NCBI GenBank assembly: GCA_044222245.1
Contig: JBGANQ010000008.1
Location: 111,747-175,746, forward strand
Source: CALFML01 sp044222245
GTDB taxonomy: Bacteria; Myxococcota_A; Polyangia; Palsa-1104; JAEUJZ01
Reading direction: 5' to 3'
DNA length: 64,000 nucleotides
Part shown: positions 42,174 to 52,532 of the stretch, piece by piece
How positions within the stretch are numbered: position 1 is the stretch's first letter
Layout of the letters: the number at the start of each line of letters is the position of its first letter
Notes under the pieces: model-generated
What the model saw: the letters and a program-made list of their open reading frames with translations, nothing else
Told to the model about the DNA's origin: nothing
The model's database searches: none
Program-made: the position numbers and the translations under genes

Positions 42174-45100
42174 ATGACCCGATCCTCTTCTCGCTATCCA
42201 ATCCTTCTGGCCGGTGTGTCGGCCTTTCAGCTGCTGGCGGCTGCCTGCTCGGCGCCACCTGCGGCCCCACCTGCGGCGGAGGCAAAGTCCGTGCAAGCGC
42301 GGGTCGCGCACCGCGATCCCCAGCTCGGCGTGCCGACGTTTGTCTGGCTGGACTCCCAGCCTGATCCGACCGCCGACGCCAAGGCGGTCGCCTGGCGGGT
42401 GCTGCGCGAGCTCGCCCCGACCTACGGGCTGAGCGCCGCGGCGCTGCAGACGGCGCGCCTGCGCGGGCTGCACGACATCGGCCAGGGGGCGATCATCGCC
42501 CAGTTCGAGCAGGAGGTCGCCGGCCTCGAGGTCTTCCGCCTCGGCCTCAACGTGGCGATGACCCGCGAGCTGGAGCCCCTTGGCGCCACCGGCTACCTGG
42601 TGCCGCAGATCACCCCGAGCGCCGAGTTCACGCTGCGCGCCGAAGACGCGGTGAGCCGGGCGATCGCCGCCATGACCGGCGCCACCGTCCAGCCGGCGAG
42701 CAGCGCCCCGGCCGCCGCCGGCTACCTCACCCACACCATCGGCGTCTTCGCTGCCGCCGGCACCCGCTACCGCGCCGCCTCGCCGCCGCGCACCAAGCAG
42801 GTCTTTTTTCCCACCGCCAAGGCGCTCGTGCCGGCCTACTACGTCGAGCTCGATCTGTCGCTCAACGATCAGCCCGACTCCTCCCTGCACGCCTACGTAG
42901 TCTCGGCGGTCGACGGCGCGATCCTGTTTGACAATGACCTCGTCCAGAACGACTCCTACAAGTACCGCGTCTTTGCCGACAAGGGCCCGGCATTCACCCC
43001 ATGGGATGGCCCGCACGGCAACGCTTTTACCCCCCACCCCACCGGCAAGCGCGATGGCACCGACCTCACGTTCGTCGCCTCGCAGGTCGTCGAGCTGGAG
43101 CACGCGCCGTTCAAGCAGAACGACCCCTGGCTGCCGGCGAGCGCCACCGCGGCGACCGGCAACAACGCCACTGCCTACGCCGACGTCGTCGCCCCCGACG
43201 GCCTGAACATGGGCGACATCCAGCTCAAGCCGAGCGCCGCCGGCGAGTTTGACTACAACATCGATCTCGACAAGGACGACCCGGCCGCCAACAGCCGGAC
43301 GATCCAGGCAGTCACTACCAACTTCTTCTTCATCGTCAACTACCTGCACGACACCTACTACGACGCCGGCTGGGACGAGAAATCGCGCAACCCGCAGAAG
43401 GACAACTTCGGTCGCGGCGGCACCGCGGGCGATCCGATCAAGGCCGAGTCGCAGGACAACTCCGGCCGCAACAACGCCAACGCCTCGACGCCGGCGGACG
43501 GCGCCTCGCCGCGCATCCAGATGTACCTGTTCGATCCCAAGGAGAACGCCCTCAAGGTCACCGCGCCCGCCGAGCTGGCGCGCGCCTATGACGTCGGCCG
43601 CGCCTCTTTTGGACCCAAGCTGTTTGACGTCAAAAACGATCTGGTGGTCGTAAATGACGGCACCGGCACCATGACCGACGGCTGCGAGACTCCGTTTACC
43701 AACGCGGCGGCGATCAAGGACAAGGTCGCGGTGATCGATCGCGGCAGCTGTCCGTTTGAGACCAAGGCCTACAACGCGCAGATAAACGGCGCCAAGGGCG
43801 TCATCATCATCAACAACGTCCCCGGCGCCCCGATCGGCATGGCCGCGGGCAGCCCGCCGCCGCCGATGCCGGTGACGATCCCGGCGGTGATGGTCTCGCA
43901 GGCCGACGGCGCCCTTATGACCGCCAAGCTGGCCGCGGGCATGACGGTGTCGATCGCGCTGCGCACCGTGCTGGCCAACAACGACAGCTCGCTCGACGCC
44001 ATGATCGTCTCGCACGAGTGGGGCCATGTGCTGTCAAACCGCCTCATCGGCAACGGCAGCGGTCTTGGCAACAACCAGGGCCGCTCGATGGGCGAGGGGT
44101 GGAGCGACTTTGTCGCCCTGCTCATGACCACTCGCGCCGAAGACGCCACCAACCTGGCCAACGTGAACTGGAACGGCGCCTTTGCCGCCGCCGCCTACGC
44201 CACCGGGCCGAGCAACAACTCCGCCTACGACGGCATCCGCCGCTACCCGTACTCGTCGGACCTGAGCAAAAACCCGCTGACCTTCAAGCACATCCGCAAC
44301 GGCACGGCGCTGCCGGCGATGCCGGCGCCCGCCTTCGGGCAGGACGGCGCCAGCAACTCCGAGGTGCACAACACCGGCGAGGTGTGGACGAGCATGCTGT
44401 GGGAGTGCTACACGGCGCTGTTGCGCGACACTGGCCGCTACACCTTCGACCAGGCCAGCCAGGCGATGCGCGAGTACCTGGTCGCCTCGCTCAAGCTCAC
44501 CCCGATTAACCCCACCATGCTCGAGGCGCGCGACGCCGTGCTGCTCGCCGCCCTGGCCCGCAGCGAGCAGGACTTCGAGCTGTTCGCGCGCGCCTTCGCC
44601 CGCCGCGGCATGGGCGTGTTCGCGGTGGCACCGCCGCGCGGCTCGACCGATCACGCCGGCGTCGTCGAGAGCTACAGCGTCGGCGGCGTCATCACCGTCG
44701 ACTCGATCACGCTCACCGACTCGGTGCGCTCGTGCGATCACGACGGCATCCTCGACAACGACGAGCTTGGGCTGGTCACCGTCACCCTGCGCAACACCGG
44801 CACCCTGCCCTTCGCCGCCACCGGCACCATCAGCGATGACTCGGGCACCGTCACCTTCCCGCGCGGCAACCGCATCAGCTTCGTCAACGCCAAGCCGTAC
44901 AAGGGAGTGACCGGCTCGGTCCTGGTCGCGCTCAAGGGAGCGCCGCCCAAGGTCGGGTTCCAGCTGCGGGTCTCGCTCGACGCCCCCAACCTCGCGGCGC
45001 CTGGTCCGGTCAGCGCCAGCCGCGCCTTTGTCGGCAACTACGATCTGGTCGCCGCTTCGTCGGCCACCGACACCATGGACGAGGCGGGCAGCGTGTGGAC

Positions 45101-45656
45101 GACCACCGGCGATCCCAAGCTCGATCAGAGCGTGCCGTGGGTCCAGCTGCGCGACGATCAGGGCGGCCGGTGGGCGATTGTCGATGACGCTGCGCCTTCC
45201 GATCAGTCGCTGGTGTCGCCGCCGCTGCAGGTAAAGAGCAGCGGCAGCTTCGGCTTCACCCTGCGCCACCGCTACAGCTTCGAGTATGACGCGATGAACA
45301 ACTACGACGGCGGCGTCATCGAGATCAGCACCGATGACGGCAAGACCTGGAGCGATGTCGGCACGCCGTTTACCAAAAACGGCTACGGCGGCGCGCTGTG
45401 GGTCGAGAACGCTCCGCTCAAGGGTCGCCAGGCGTTCGTCGCCACCAGCTCCGGCTACCCGAGCTTCCTCACCACGGTGGCCGACTTCGGCGCCGCCTAT
45501 CAGGGCAAGACCGTGCGCCTGCGCTTCCGCGTCGGCACCGATCCGGCCGCCGGCGCCCCCGGCTGGGAGCTCGATGAGGTGCAGTTCAACGGCATCGACA
45601 ACCTGCCCTTCGCCGCGCGGCAGAACAACGCCCGCTGCCTCGGCCTGACTCCCTAA
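42174..45656 (+). CDS. Secreted M36 (fungalysin) metallopeptidase with PA insert
   Basis: ATG 42174 behind GAGAGG gives 1160 residues. The signal peptide ends LLAAACSAPP, which includes a possible lipobox. Residues about 40-210 form the inhibitory propeptide (FTP/PepSY-like). The catalytic domain has the zinc ligands His614 and His618 in HEWGH, with Glu615 catalytic, and Glu641 in GEGWSD as third ligand. A protease-associated (PA) domain is inserted before the zinc motif (about 480-600; VAVIDRGSCPFETKAYNAQ and GVIIINN). The C-terminal 300 residues are beta-sandwich domains, including TVTLRNTGTLPF. It would be a secreted, self-activating endopeptidase used for nutrition or predation. The first ligand motif is HEWGH where HEYTH is more usual. 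Confidence 0.93.
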   Translation: MTRSSSRYPILLAGVSAFQLLAAACSAPPAAPPAAEAKSVQARVAHRDPQLGVPTFVWLDSQPDPTADAKAVAWRVLRELAPTYGLSAAALQTARLRGLHDIGQGAIIAQFEQEVAGLEVFRLGLNVAMTRELEPLGATGYLVPQITPSAEFTLRAEDAVSRAIAAMTGATVQPASSAPAAAGYLTHTIGVFAAAGTRYRAASPPRTKQVFFPTAKALVPAYYVELDLSLNDQPDSSLHAYVVSAVDGAILFDNDLVQNDSYKYRVFADKGPAFTPWDGPHGNAFTPHPTGKRDGTDLTFVASQVVELEHAPFKQNDPWLPASATAATGNNATAYADVVAPDGLNMGDIQLKPSAAGEFDYNIDLDKDDPAANSRTIQAVTTNFFFIVNYLHDTYYDAGWDEKSRNPQKDNFGRGGTAGDPIKAESQDNSGRNNANASTPADGASPRIQMYLFDPKENALKVTAPAELARAYDVGRASFGPKLFDVKNDLVVVNDGTGTMTDGCETPFTNAAAIKDKVAVIDRGSCPFETKAYNAQINGAKGVIIINNVPGAPIGMAAGSPPPPMPVTIPAVMVSQADGALMTAKLAAGMTVSIALRTVLANNDSSLDAMIVSHEWGHVLSNRLIGNGSGLGNNQGRSMGEGWSDFVALLMTTRAEDATNLANVNWNGAFAAAAYATGPSNNSAYDGIRRYPYSSDLSKNPLTFKHIRNGTALPAMPAPAFGQDGASNSEVHNTGEVWTSMLWECYTALLRDTGRYTFDQASQAMREYLVASLKLTPINPTMLEARDAVLLAALARSEQDFELFARAFARRGMGVFAVAPPRGSTDHAGVVESYSVGGVITVDSITLTDSVRSCDHDGILDNDELGLVTVTLRNTGTLPFAATGTISDDSGTVTFPRGNRISFVNAKPYKGVTGSVLVALKGAPPKVGFQLRVSLDAPNLAAPGPVSASRAFVGNYDLVAASSATDTMDEAGSVWTTTGDPKLDQSVPWVQLRDDQGGRWAIVDDAAPSDQSLVSPPLQVKSSGSFGFTLRHRYSFEYDAMNNYDGGVIEISTDDGKTWSDVGTPFTKNGYGGALWVENAPLKGRQAFVATSSGYPSFLTTVADFGAAYQGKTVRLRFRVGTDPAAGAPGWELDEVQFNGIDNLPFAARQNNARCLGLTP

Positions 45657-45664
45657 CCAAGCCT

Positions 45665-45693
45665 GCTACCTGTCGGCCCGCGCGGCAGGTAGC
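45665..45693. terminator. Hairpin after the M36 peptidase gene
   Basis: A perfect 8-bp stem GCTACCTG/CAGGTAGC pairs 45665-45672 with 45686-45693, loop 13, nine bases after the TAA. A pyrimidine-rich stretch follows on the plus strand. Confidence 0.55.
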
Positions 45694-45726
45694 CTCCCTC
45701 CTCCCACTCTAAATCAAGACTCTGCG

Positions 45727-45752
45727 CAGAGCCGGCGTGCTGGCCGGCTCTG
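45727..45752. terminator. Strong hairpin between convergent genes
   Basis: A perfect 10-bp stem CAGAGCCGGC/GCCGGCTCTG pairs 45727-45736 with 45743-45752 around a 6-base loop. It lies between the convergent genes ending at 45656 and 45781. No T-run follows on the plus strand; on the minus strand an AT-richer stretch follows. Confidence 0.6.
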
Positions 45753-45780
45753 ACCTGTTCTGGCGCGCCGGCGGGCGGCG

Positions 45781-46551
45781 TTACGGGTTGCTGGTCAAGC
45801 TGATCGTGCTCTGCTGGATTCCGTAGAAGGCGCCGGCGCCAAAGGCGGGATCGACGGTGCCGGCGTGCTTGCGGGCGATTGTGAGCTTTATCGTGCAGCT
45901 CGCCTGCGGGTTGTCGGGCAGGCCCTTCAGATCGCTCGGTCCGACGACCAGCTGGCCGGTGTCGGGCTGGCTGAGCTTCAGCAGGCCGATCACGCACGGA
46001 CCTTCGATCGTGGCGTCGATCAGGTCGGCGCCGCCGCTGACTGCATCCCAGGTGATCGGCAGCGCCTTGGCGCGCGAGCTGGTGGCACCGGTGGCTGCAG
46101 CAAGGTGCGTCACCCGCACCGGCAGCGTCGTCTTGGAGCTGGGGGCGCTGACATCGCTGGTGCGGGTAAAGGCGATCAAAAAAGGAGTCCCCGGAGCATC
46201 GCCGGGAAAGACCCCGGTGTAGGAGAATCCCCCCATGAGATCGGCGGTCCGGTCAAGCGGCTGGGTCAGCGCTCCCGAGGTCGCGCTGAGGCTGTCGCCG
46301 GGCTGCAGATCGACAAAGGTGCTGGTCTGCGTACTCCCAAGGCGCAGCGTGGCGCGCACCCGGCTCTGACCGTCGTTGACCGAGACCACTGCGAGATCCG
46401 CGTACATGCTGGCCGTCATCACCGCGCCGCTGCCCACCGGCTGACAGGCGCCCAGTCCCCCGACCAGCCCGAGCACCACCGGCCCGGGCGCGAGTCGCTC
46501 CGTCCGTCCAAGGCCGCGCAAGCGCCGGAGAATACTTGCCAAGTCAGACAT
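45781..46551 (-). CDS. Lipoprotein of unknown function (beta-rich)
   Basis: ATG 46551 with AGGAG upstream gives 256 residues. A long N-terminal signal ends in the lipobox GLGAC (about residue 36). The mature part is rich in short strands (ADLAVVSVNDGQSRVRATLRLG; TSTFVDLQPGDSLSAT; TLPVRVTHLAAATGA), like one or two immunoglobulin-like beta-sandwich domains. It has only two cysteines apart from the lipidated one. No family is recognised. It converges with the M36 peptidase gene and diverges from the phosphoesterase gene. Confidence 0.7.
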   Translation of the reverse strand: MSDLASILRRLRGLGRTERLAPGPVVLGLVGGLGACQPVGSGAVMTASMYADLAVVSVNDGQSRVRATLRLGSTQTSTFVDLQPGDSLSATSGALTQPLDRTADLMGGFSYTGVFPGDAPGTPFLIAFTRTSDVSAPSSKTTLPVRVTHLAAATGATSSRAKALPITWDAVSGGADLIDATIEGPCVIGLLKLSQPDTGQLVVGPSDLKGLPDNPQASCTIKLTIARKHAGTVDPAFGAGAFYGIQQSTISLTSNP

Positions 46552-46737
46552 CTGGATGCTCCTAGGCCGAGGAAAGTGCCACCGCGATTTTCACGGCAGC
46601 TCCCCGGACGAGCAAGCGAATTTGCCCGCTGCCCGTCGCGGCGCGCCGGCACCCAGAGGCGCCGCGGCGACCAAATCGGCGCCCGAGGACCGGCGGCAGC
46701 CTGTGTATACTAGAGGCCGGAGGCGGCGCGCTCGCCG

Positions 46738-47442
46738 GTGGCTCACATGATGTACTTCTCTTCCCTGATCTGGGTGGTCTGCGAGAACCACGGCATCGAG
46801 CAGGTGAAGGACCTGCCCAACCATCGGCTGCTGGCGACCCGCGGCGCCACCCTGAGCAACTACTTCTCCGTCACCCACCCCTCGGGCCCCAACTACCGCA
46901 GCATGGCCGCCGGGGAGTTCTGGACGCGCGAGGAGCACCTGGGAATCGAGCGGCCGACCATAGTCACCCAGACCGGAGTCCCGGCCCTGGTGTGGAGCTT
47001 CAAGGGGCCGCCGGCGCTGCGCCACAACCCGCTGGAAGATCTGAAGTCGCCCCACCAGAAGATCGCCACGCTCGACCCCGACACCCTGCCCGAGTCCTGC
47101 ATCCTCTATGTCGGCATGGACGACAAGAACAACGCCCACTCCGGACCGCTCGCGGTGGCGGACGCCAACCTCGGCGAGCTTGTCCAGCGGCTCGATCGCT
47201 CAAGCTGGTTCCACCGGCCGGTGGCCGGCCGCTACCCGGCGCTGTTCGTCGTCTGGGACGAGGCGTATACGGCGAGTAACCAGGTCTTCGCCGCCCTGCT
47301 CGGCGATGGCGTGCAGCCGGGGGCGAGCTGCGCCGACAAGCTCAATCACTTCAGCTTCTGCCGCCTGGTCACCGACAACTGGCAGCAGGAGCCGCTAGAG
47401 AACGCCGCCGCCGCGACTCCCATCACCAATATCTGGGTGTAA
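46738..47442 (+). CDS. Phosphoesterase family protein (acid phosphatase/phospholipase C-like), no visible export signal
   Basis: GTG 46738, or ATG 46747 three codons on, gives about 234 residues. The start (SLIWVVCENHGIEQV) and ATRGATLSNYFSVTHPSGPNYRSMAAGE match the phosphoesterase family that includes AcpA-type acid phosphatases and phospholipases C. In that family ENH binds metal and the TxxxHPSxxNY segment lines the active site. YPALFVVWDEAY matches the later metal-binding strand. Most members have a signal peptide; none is seen here, and the protein is short for the family. A TATACT at 46706-46711 may be the -10 element. Its last 20 bases overlap the end of the convergent gene at 47423. 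Confidence 0.78.
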   Translation: MAHMMYFSSLIWVVCENHGIEQVKDLPNHRLLATRGATLSNYFSVTHPSGPNYRSMAAGEFWTREEHLGIERPTIVTQTGVPALVWSFKGPPALRHNPLEDLKSPHQKIATLDPDTLPESCILYVGMDDKNNAHSGPLAVADANLGELVQRLDRSSWFHRPVAGRYPALFVVWDEAYTASNQVFAALLGDGVQPGASCADKLNHFSFCRLVTDNWQQEPLENAAAATPITNIWV

Positions 47443-48373
47443 TCAGCAGCGCGAGCCCCGCGCCGCCCGGTCCCGCCTGCGGCAGCAGCTGCAGGCGCGC
47501 CGCCAGCACCGGCACCCGATGCGGCACCGCGCCGGTGACCAGCACCGCGAAGCCGGCCACCTGGATAAGGCCGCTGGTCAGCGCCCACGGCAGGCTCCAC
47601 GAGGAGACCAGCGGCCGGGCGTTGCCGTGCTCGTTGGTCGCCGGCGCCACGACCGCCGAGATCAGCGGACCGAGCACCGGCACGAGCAGCGTGTAGTTGG
47701 CGGCGGCGCTCGGCGCGTCCGGCTGACCGACAGACGGCGCCAAGGCCACCGCGACCGCCAGCGCCGGCAGGTAGCCGCCGGCCAGCAGGGCGCCGCCCAG
47801 CTTCAGGAGCCGCCGGTCGCGCTGCGGCCGAAACTCGATGGGGCGCAGGCGCAGGTCGGGATAAAGCGACAGCGTCCCCTCGGTGTGCGGCGGCGGCGGT
47901 GGCGGCGGCGGCGGCAGCAGCGGCAGCGGAGCCCCCTGGAGGTCGTGCAGGGCGCGCTGCGCCTCGGCTTTGAGCGCCGGGTGGGGCGCGGGCGCCTCCT
48001 CGATAAAGCGCTGCAGCGCCGCCCGCGCCGCCGCCGGCTCGTGCAGGCGCAGCCGCAGCCGGCCGATGCGCAGCCACAGGACCGGATCGTGGGAGCTCGC
48101 GTAGGCCGCGGCCAGCTCGTCGCAGGCCGCCGCCAGCTGCTCCTGACCCACCAGCTCGTTGGCGCGCTGCAGGTGCGCCGCCGCATCGCTCGCCCCCGGC
48201 GCCGCGCCGCCGCTGGTCCCCGGCGCGGCCGCGGCTCTGGTCCCCGGCGCCGCGCCGCCGCTGGTCGCCGGCGCGGTGGCGGCACTGGCCTCCGGCGCGG
48301 CAGCGCTGGTGCCCGAGGTGAGCACCGCGGTCAGGGCCGTCGCTACAAGGCAAGATGGACGCAGCTGCCGCAT
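47423..48373 (-). CDS. Exported TPR-like protein with polyproline linker and C-terminal membrane helices
   Basis: ATG 48373 gives 316 residues. A signal peptide is followed by an Ala/Pro/Gly/Thr-rich stretch made of 24-bp DNA repeats. A helical pair (LQRANELVGQEQLAAACDELAAAY, then WLRIGRLRLRLHEPAAARAAL) matches two TPR units (about 65-130). A run of nine or ten prolines precedes a C-terminal region with three hydrophobic segments (LLKLGGALLAGGYLPALAVAV; YTLLVPVLGPLISAVV; LIQVAGFAVLVTGAV). The layout is common among uncharacterised myxobacterial envelope proteins. The function is unknown. The 3' end overlaps the phosphoesterase gene by 20 bases. Confidence 0.7.
   Translation of the reverse strand: MRQLRPSCLVATALTAVLTSGTSAAAPEASAATAPATSGGAAPGTRAAAAPGTSGGAAPGASDAAAHLQRANELVGQEQLAAACDELAAAYASSHDPVLWLRIGRLRLRLHEPAAARAALQRFIEEAPAPHPALKAEAQRALHDLQGAPLPLLPPPPPPPPPHTEGTLSLYPDLRLRPIEFRPQRDRRLLKLGGALLAGGYLPALAVAVALAPSVGQPDAPSAAANYTLLVPVLGPLISAVVAPATNEHGNARPLVSSWSLPWALTSGLIQVAGFAVLVTGAVPHRVPVLAARLQLLPQAGPGGAGLALLITPRYW
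48194..48289. repeat. 24-bp tandem repeats in the TPR-like gene
   Basis: Identical 24-mers at 48194-48217 and 48242-48265 flank a degenerate copy (48218-48241), and another degenerate copy follows (48266-48289). Each encodes eight residues of the PGTSGGAA type on the minus strand. Confidence 0.85.
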
Positions 48374-48526
48374 GCAGCCTAACCCTAGCCCGCGCCTTGC
48401 CGGCAGTCGAGAAGTTCGCGCCGCGGGGCGCCGCCGACTTCAGCTGCCGCCAGTGCCGGCCGCGCAAAATCGCCGGCCGCTCAGAGCAGCTGCAGTAGAC
48501 TCAGGGCCCACTCGCAACAGGAGTCG

Positions 48527-49861
48527 ATGGCCATGCAGCGCGCTTGTTGTCTCGCCCGGTCCGGCAGGCTGTCCTTGGCGGTGGTCGCGGCGGTCATCCT
48601 CTGCGGCTGCGGCGACTCCGCGCCTTCCGATCCCAACCGCACGCCGACCTACTTTCAGGATATCGAGCCGCTGCTGGCGCAGCGCTGCGTGTCGTGTCAT
48701 CAGCCCGGCAACCTGGCCCCCTTCTCGCTGGCCACCTGGGCCGAGGTCCAGCCTAAGAGCGACCTCATCGCCGCCGCCGTGCAGAGCCTGCGGATGCCGC
48801 CGTTTCCGCCGGCGCAGACCGACGGCTGTCCGCCGATCGATGACCCGCGCGTGATGACCCAGCCCGAGCGCGATCTCATCGCCCGCTGGGTCGCCGCCGG
48901 AGCGCCTGCCGGCGACGCCCACCCCCAGCAGCTGCCCGCCAAGCCGCTCGGCCCGCTCGGTCCGCCGAGCGACCGCTTCCCCATGCCCGAGAGCTACACC
49001 TCGGCCGGCCACGACTCCGATGACTACCGCTGCTTCCTCATCGATCCCAAGCTCACCTCCCTGGCCGCGGTGAGCGCCGTCTCGGTCGAGCCCGGCAACC
49101 GCCAGATCGTCCACCACGCCGCCGTGTACGCCATCCCGCCGACCGAGGTCGACGCGATCAAGAAGCTCGATGCCGCCGACCCCGGGCCCGGCTACACCTG
49201 CTTCAGCGGCGCCGGCGTGCTCATGGCGTACTCGATCGGGCTGTGGGTGCCGGGCTTTGATGCGCCGCTGGCGCCGCCGCGGCCGACCGTCGGCTTCTAC
49301 CTGCCGCCCGGCTGGCAGCTGGTCCTGCAGAACCACTACAACTACACAAACGGCAAGACCGCCGACCTGTCCACCGTCACCCTGTGGCGCGGCGCCCTGG
49401 TCACCGAGATTCCCCACGTCCTGTACCTGGCCGACTACAAGTTCTTCCTGCCCGCCGGCGCCAAGTCGACTAAGGACGAGGTCAGCGGCGACATCATCGC
49501 CCAACTGGCGACGCCGATGCTCGGGCAGAGCAATCCGGGGTTTATCTACAGCGCCTGGGCGCACATGCACCTGCTCGGGCGGACCTTCACCCTGGATCTG
49601 GTGCACCCAGACGGCAGCGCGCAGTGCCTGCTGCACATCCCGGCGTGGGACTTCCACTGGCAGACCGCCTACCGCTTCAAGCAGCCGGTGTACGCCGCGA
49701 CCGGCGACCGGGTGCGGCTGCGCTGCGGCTGGGACAACTCGGCCGAAAACCAGCCCGCCCCCGGCGGCGTCCGCCAGCCGCCGCGCGACGTCACCTACGG
49801 CGAGAAGACCTCTGACGAGATGTGCATCGGCACCCTGGCCCTGCTCGACCTCGGCTTCTAA
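48527..49861 (+). CDS. Lipoprotein monooxygenase: N-terminal c-type haem, copper type II C-terminal domains
   Basis: ATG 48527 or 48533, behind CAGGAG, gives 444 residues with a lipoprotein signal (lipobox LCGC). A c-type haem site C54-V-S-C57-H58 lies in a domain resembling a planctomycete-type or PSCyt cytochrome; the distal Met is probably in LRMPPFP. The rest follows the copper type II ascorbate-dependent monooxygenase pattern (PHM/DBH): a His pair in RQIVHHAAVY, a His in VLQNHYNYTNG, and HMHLLG. Such enzymes hydroxylate C-H bonds using two copper sites. The haem domain may supply the electrons in place of ascorbate, which is an inference. The substrate is unknown. Confidence 0.85.
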   Translation: MAMQRACCLARSGRLSLAVVAAVILCGCGDSAPSDPNRTPTYFQDIEPLLAQRCVSCHQPGNLAPFSLATWAEVQPKSDLIAAAVQSLRMPPFPPAQTDGCPPIDDPRVMTQPERDLIARWVAAGAPAGDAHPQQLPAKPLGPLGPPSDRFPMPESYTSAGHDSDDYRCFLIDPKLTSLAAVSAVSVEPGNRQIVHHAAVYAIPPTEVDAIKKLDAADPGPGYTCFSGAGVLMAYSIGLWVPGFDAPLAPPRPTVGFYLPPGWQLVLQNHYNYTNGKTADLSTVTLWRGALVTEIPHVLYLADYKFFLPAGAKSTKDEVSGDIIAQLATPMLGQSNPGFIYSAWAHMHLLGRTFTLDLVHPDGSAQCLLHIPAWDFHWQTAYRFKQPVYAATGDRVRLRCGWDNSAENQPAPGGVRQPPRDVTYGEKTSDEMCIGTLALLDLGF

Positions 49862-49863
49862 GG

Positions 49864-51177
49864 CTACAGGCCGCGCCCCAGAGCCTTGAGCAGGGCGGCG
49901 CGCGCGGTGGCCAGGTTGTACTCGGCCTGGATGCTCTGCGCCGCGGCGGTGGCGGCGGCGACCTGGGCGTCGCCGAGCTCGATCACGTTGCCCACCCCCG
50001 ACTGATAACGCCCCTCGGCCAGGCGCAGCCGCTCGCGCGAGTTGAACAGCGCCTCGCCGACCGCGGCGATCGTCGCCTTGGCGGCGCGCACCTGCAGCTG
50101 CGCCTGCTCGACCTCGACCCGCACCTGATTGACGATCCCCGCCCGCTGCGCCTGCACGACGCTGAGGTTGGCCTTGGCCTCGCGCACCTGCGACCGCGTA
50201 AGCAGCCCCTGAAACAGCCCCCAGCTGAGGTTCAGCGAGGCGTTCCAGTTCCACGTCAGGTTGGTCAGCTCGACCCCCGAGTCGGTCACGCTCATCGCCG
50301 CCCCGAGCGCCGGTCCGTAGGCGCCCTTGGCCGACGACACCAGCAGCTCCTGGGCGCGGATCTGGCGCTCCAGCGCGGCGAGCTCGGGCCGGGCGTGCAG
50401 CGCGTCAGCGAGCAGCGCCGCCAGGTCGCCGTCCTCGCCGGGGATCGGCGGTAGCGCCTCGTCCTGCACGTCGTAGTCGGTGGTGCCGGTCTCGCCGATC
50501 GCCTGGTTTAGCTGCGCCTTGGCTACCGCGTAGGCGTTCTGGGCCGAGATGAGCTGCACCTGCCCCTGGGCGCGGTCGGCGCGGGCCTGCGCGAGGTCGA
50601 TCTTGGGCCGCGTGCCGGCGGCGGCGAAGCCCTCGATCTGCTTTAGGTGCAGCTCGAGGTTGGCGAGGTTTTCCCGGGCGACCTGGATGAGCGAAAGCTG
50701 AGCCCGGGCGTTGAAGTAGGCGGCGCGGACCCCGGCGATGATCTGCTGCTCGACCGCCCGCGAGGTCTGGTTTAGCGACTCGGCGGCGGCGCGCGAGCTG
50801 CGCCAGCGGTCGGTGGTGACGCCGAAGTCCCAGATGTACTGGTTCAGGGTGAGCCCGCTCGACCAGAAGTTGAAGCTGTCGAGCGAGGTGCTGCTCTGCC
50901 CCATCGTAAACGCCGACGGCACCGAGCCCGGCCGGGCGACGAAGTTGGCGGTGGTGCGCTGGTAGCCGGCGGTGAGCGTCAGCTGCGGCAGGATCGGCGC
51001 CCGCAGCTCATCGGCGCGAGCGCTGGCCGCCTCGGCGTTGGCGCGCGCCTGCCACAGCTGCGGCTGGTGCTGCTGTGCCGTCTCCAGCGCCTGGCTCAGC
51101 GTCAGCACGCGCTCTGGCACGGGCGCGCCCACGAGCGCGCTGTAGGCCGCCACCATCACAAGCAGCTGTACTCCCAT
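49864..51177 (-). CDS. TolC-family outer-membrane efflux channel
   Basis: ATG 51177 has AAGGAGAGG inside the end of the upstream regulator gene (2-base gap) and gives 437 residues with a signal peptide. The two OEP repeats show the family pattern. Long Ala/Gln-rich helices begin LTLSQALETAQQHQPQLWQARANAEAA, followed by paired strands (LTLTAGYQRTT; WNASLNLSWGLFQG). A C-terminal NVIELGDAQVAAATAAAQS helix completes the pattern. It would form the exit duct for the tripartite pump encoded divergently at 54312-62088. Being placed in the regulator operon ties channel supply to the two-component system. Confidence 0.92.
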   Translation of the reverse strand: MGVQLLVMVAAYSALVGAPVPERVLTLSQALETAQQHQPQLWQARANAEAASARADELRAPILPQLTLTAGYQRTTANFVARPGSVPSAFTMGQSSTSLDSFNFWSSGLTLNQYIWDFGVTTDRWRSSRAAAESLNQTSRAVEQQIIAGVRAAYFNARAQLSLIQVARENLANLELHLKQIEGFAAAGTRPKIDLAQARADRAQGQVQLISAQNAYAVAKAQLNQAIGETGTTDYDVQDEALPPIPGEDGDLAALLADALHARPELAALERQIRAQELLVSSAKGAYGPALGAAMSVTDSGVELTNLTWNWNASLNLSWGLFQGLLTRSQVREAKANLSVVQAQRAGIVNQVRVEVEQAQLQVRAAKATIAAVGEALFNSRERLRLAEGRYQSGVGNVIELGDAQVAAATAAAQSIQAEYNLATARAALLKALGRGL

Positions 51178-51179
51178 GA

Positions 51180-52528
<1,349 letters not shown>

Positions 52529-52532
<4 letters not shown>

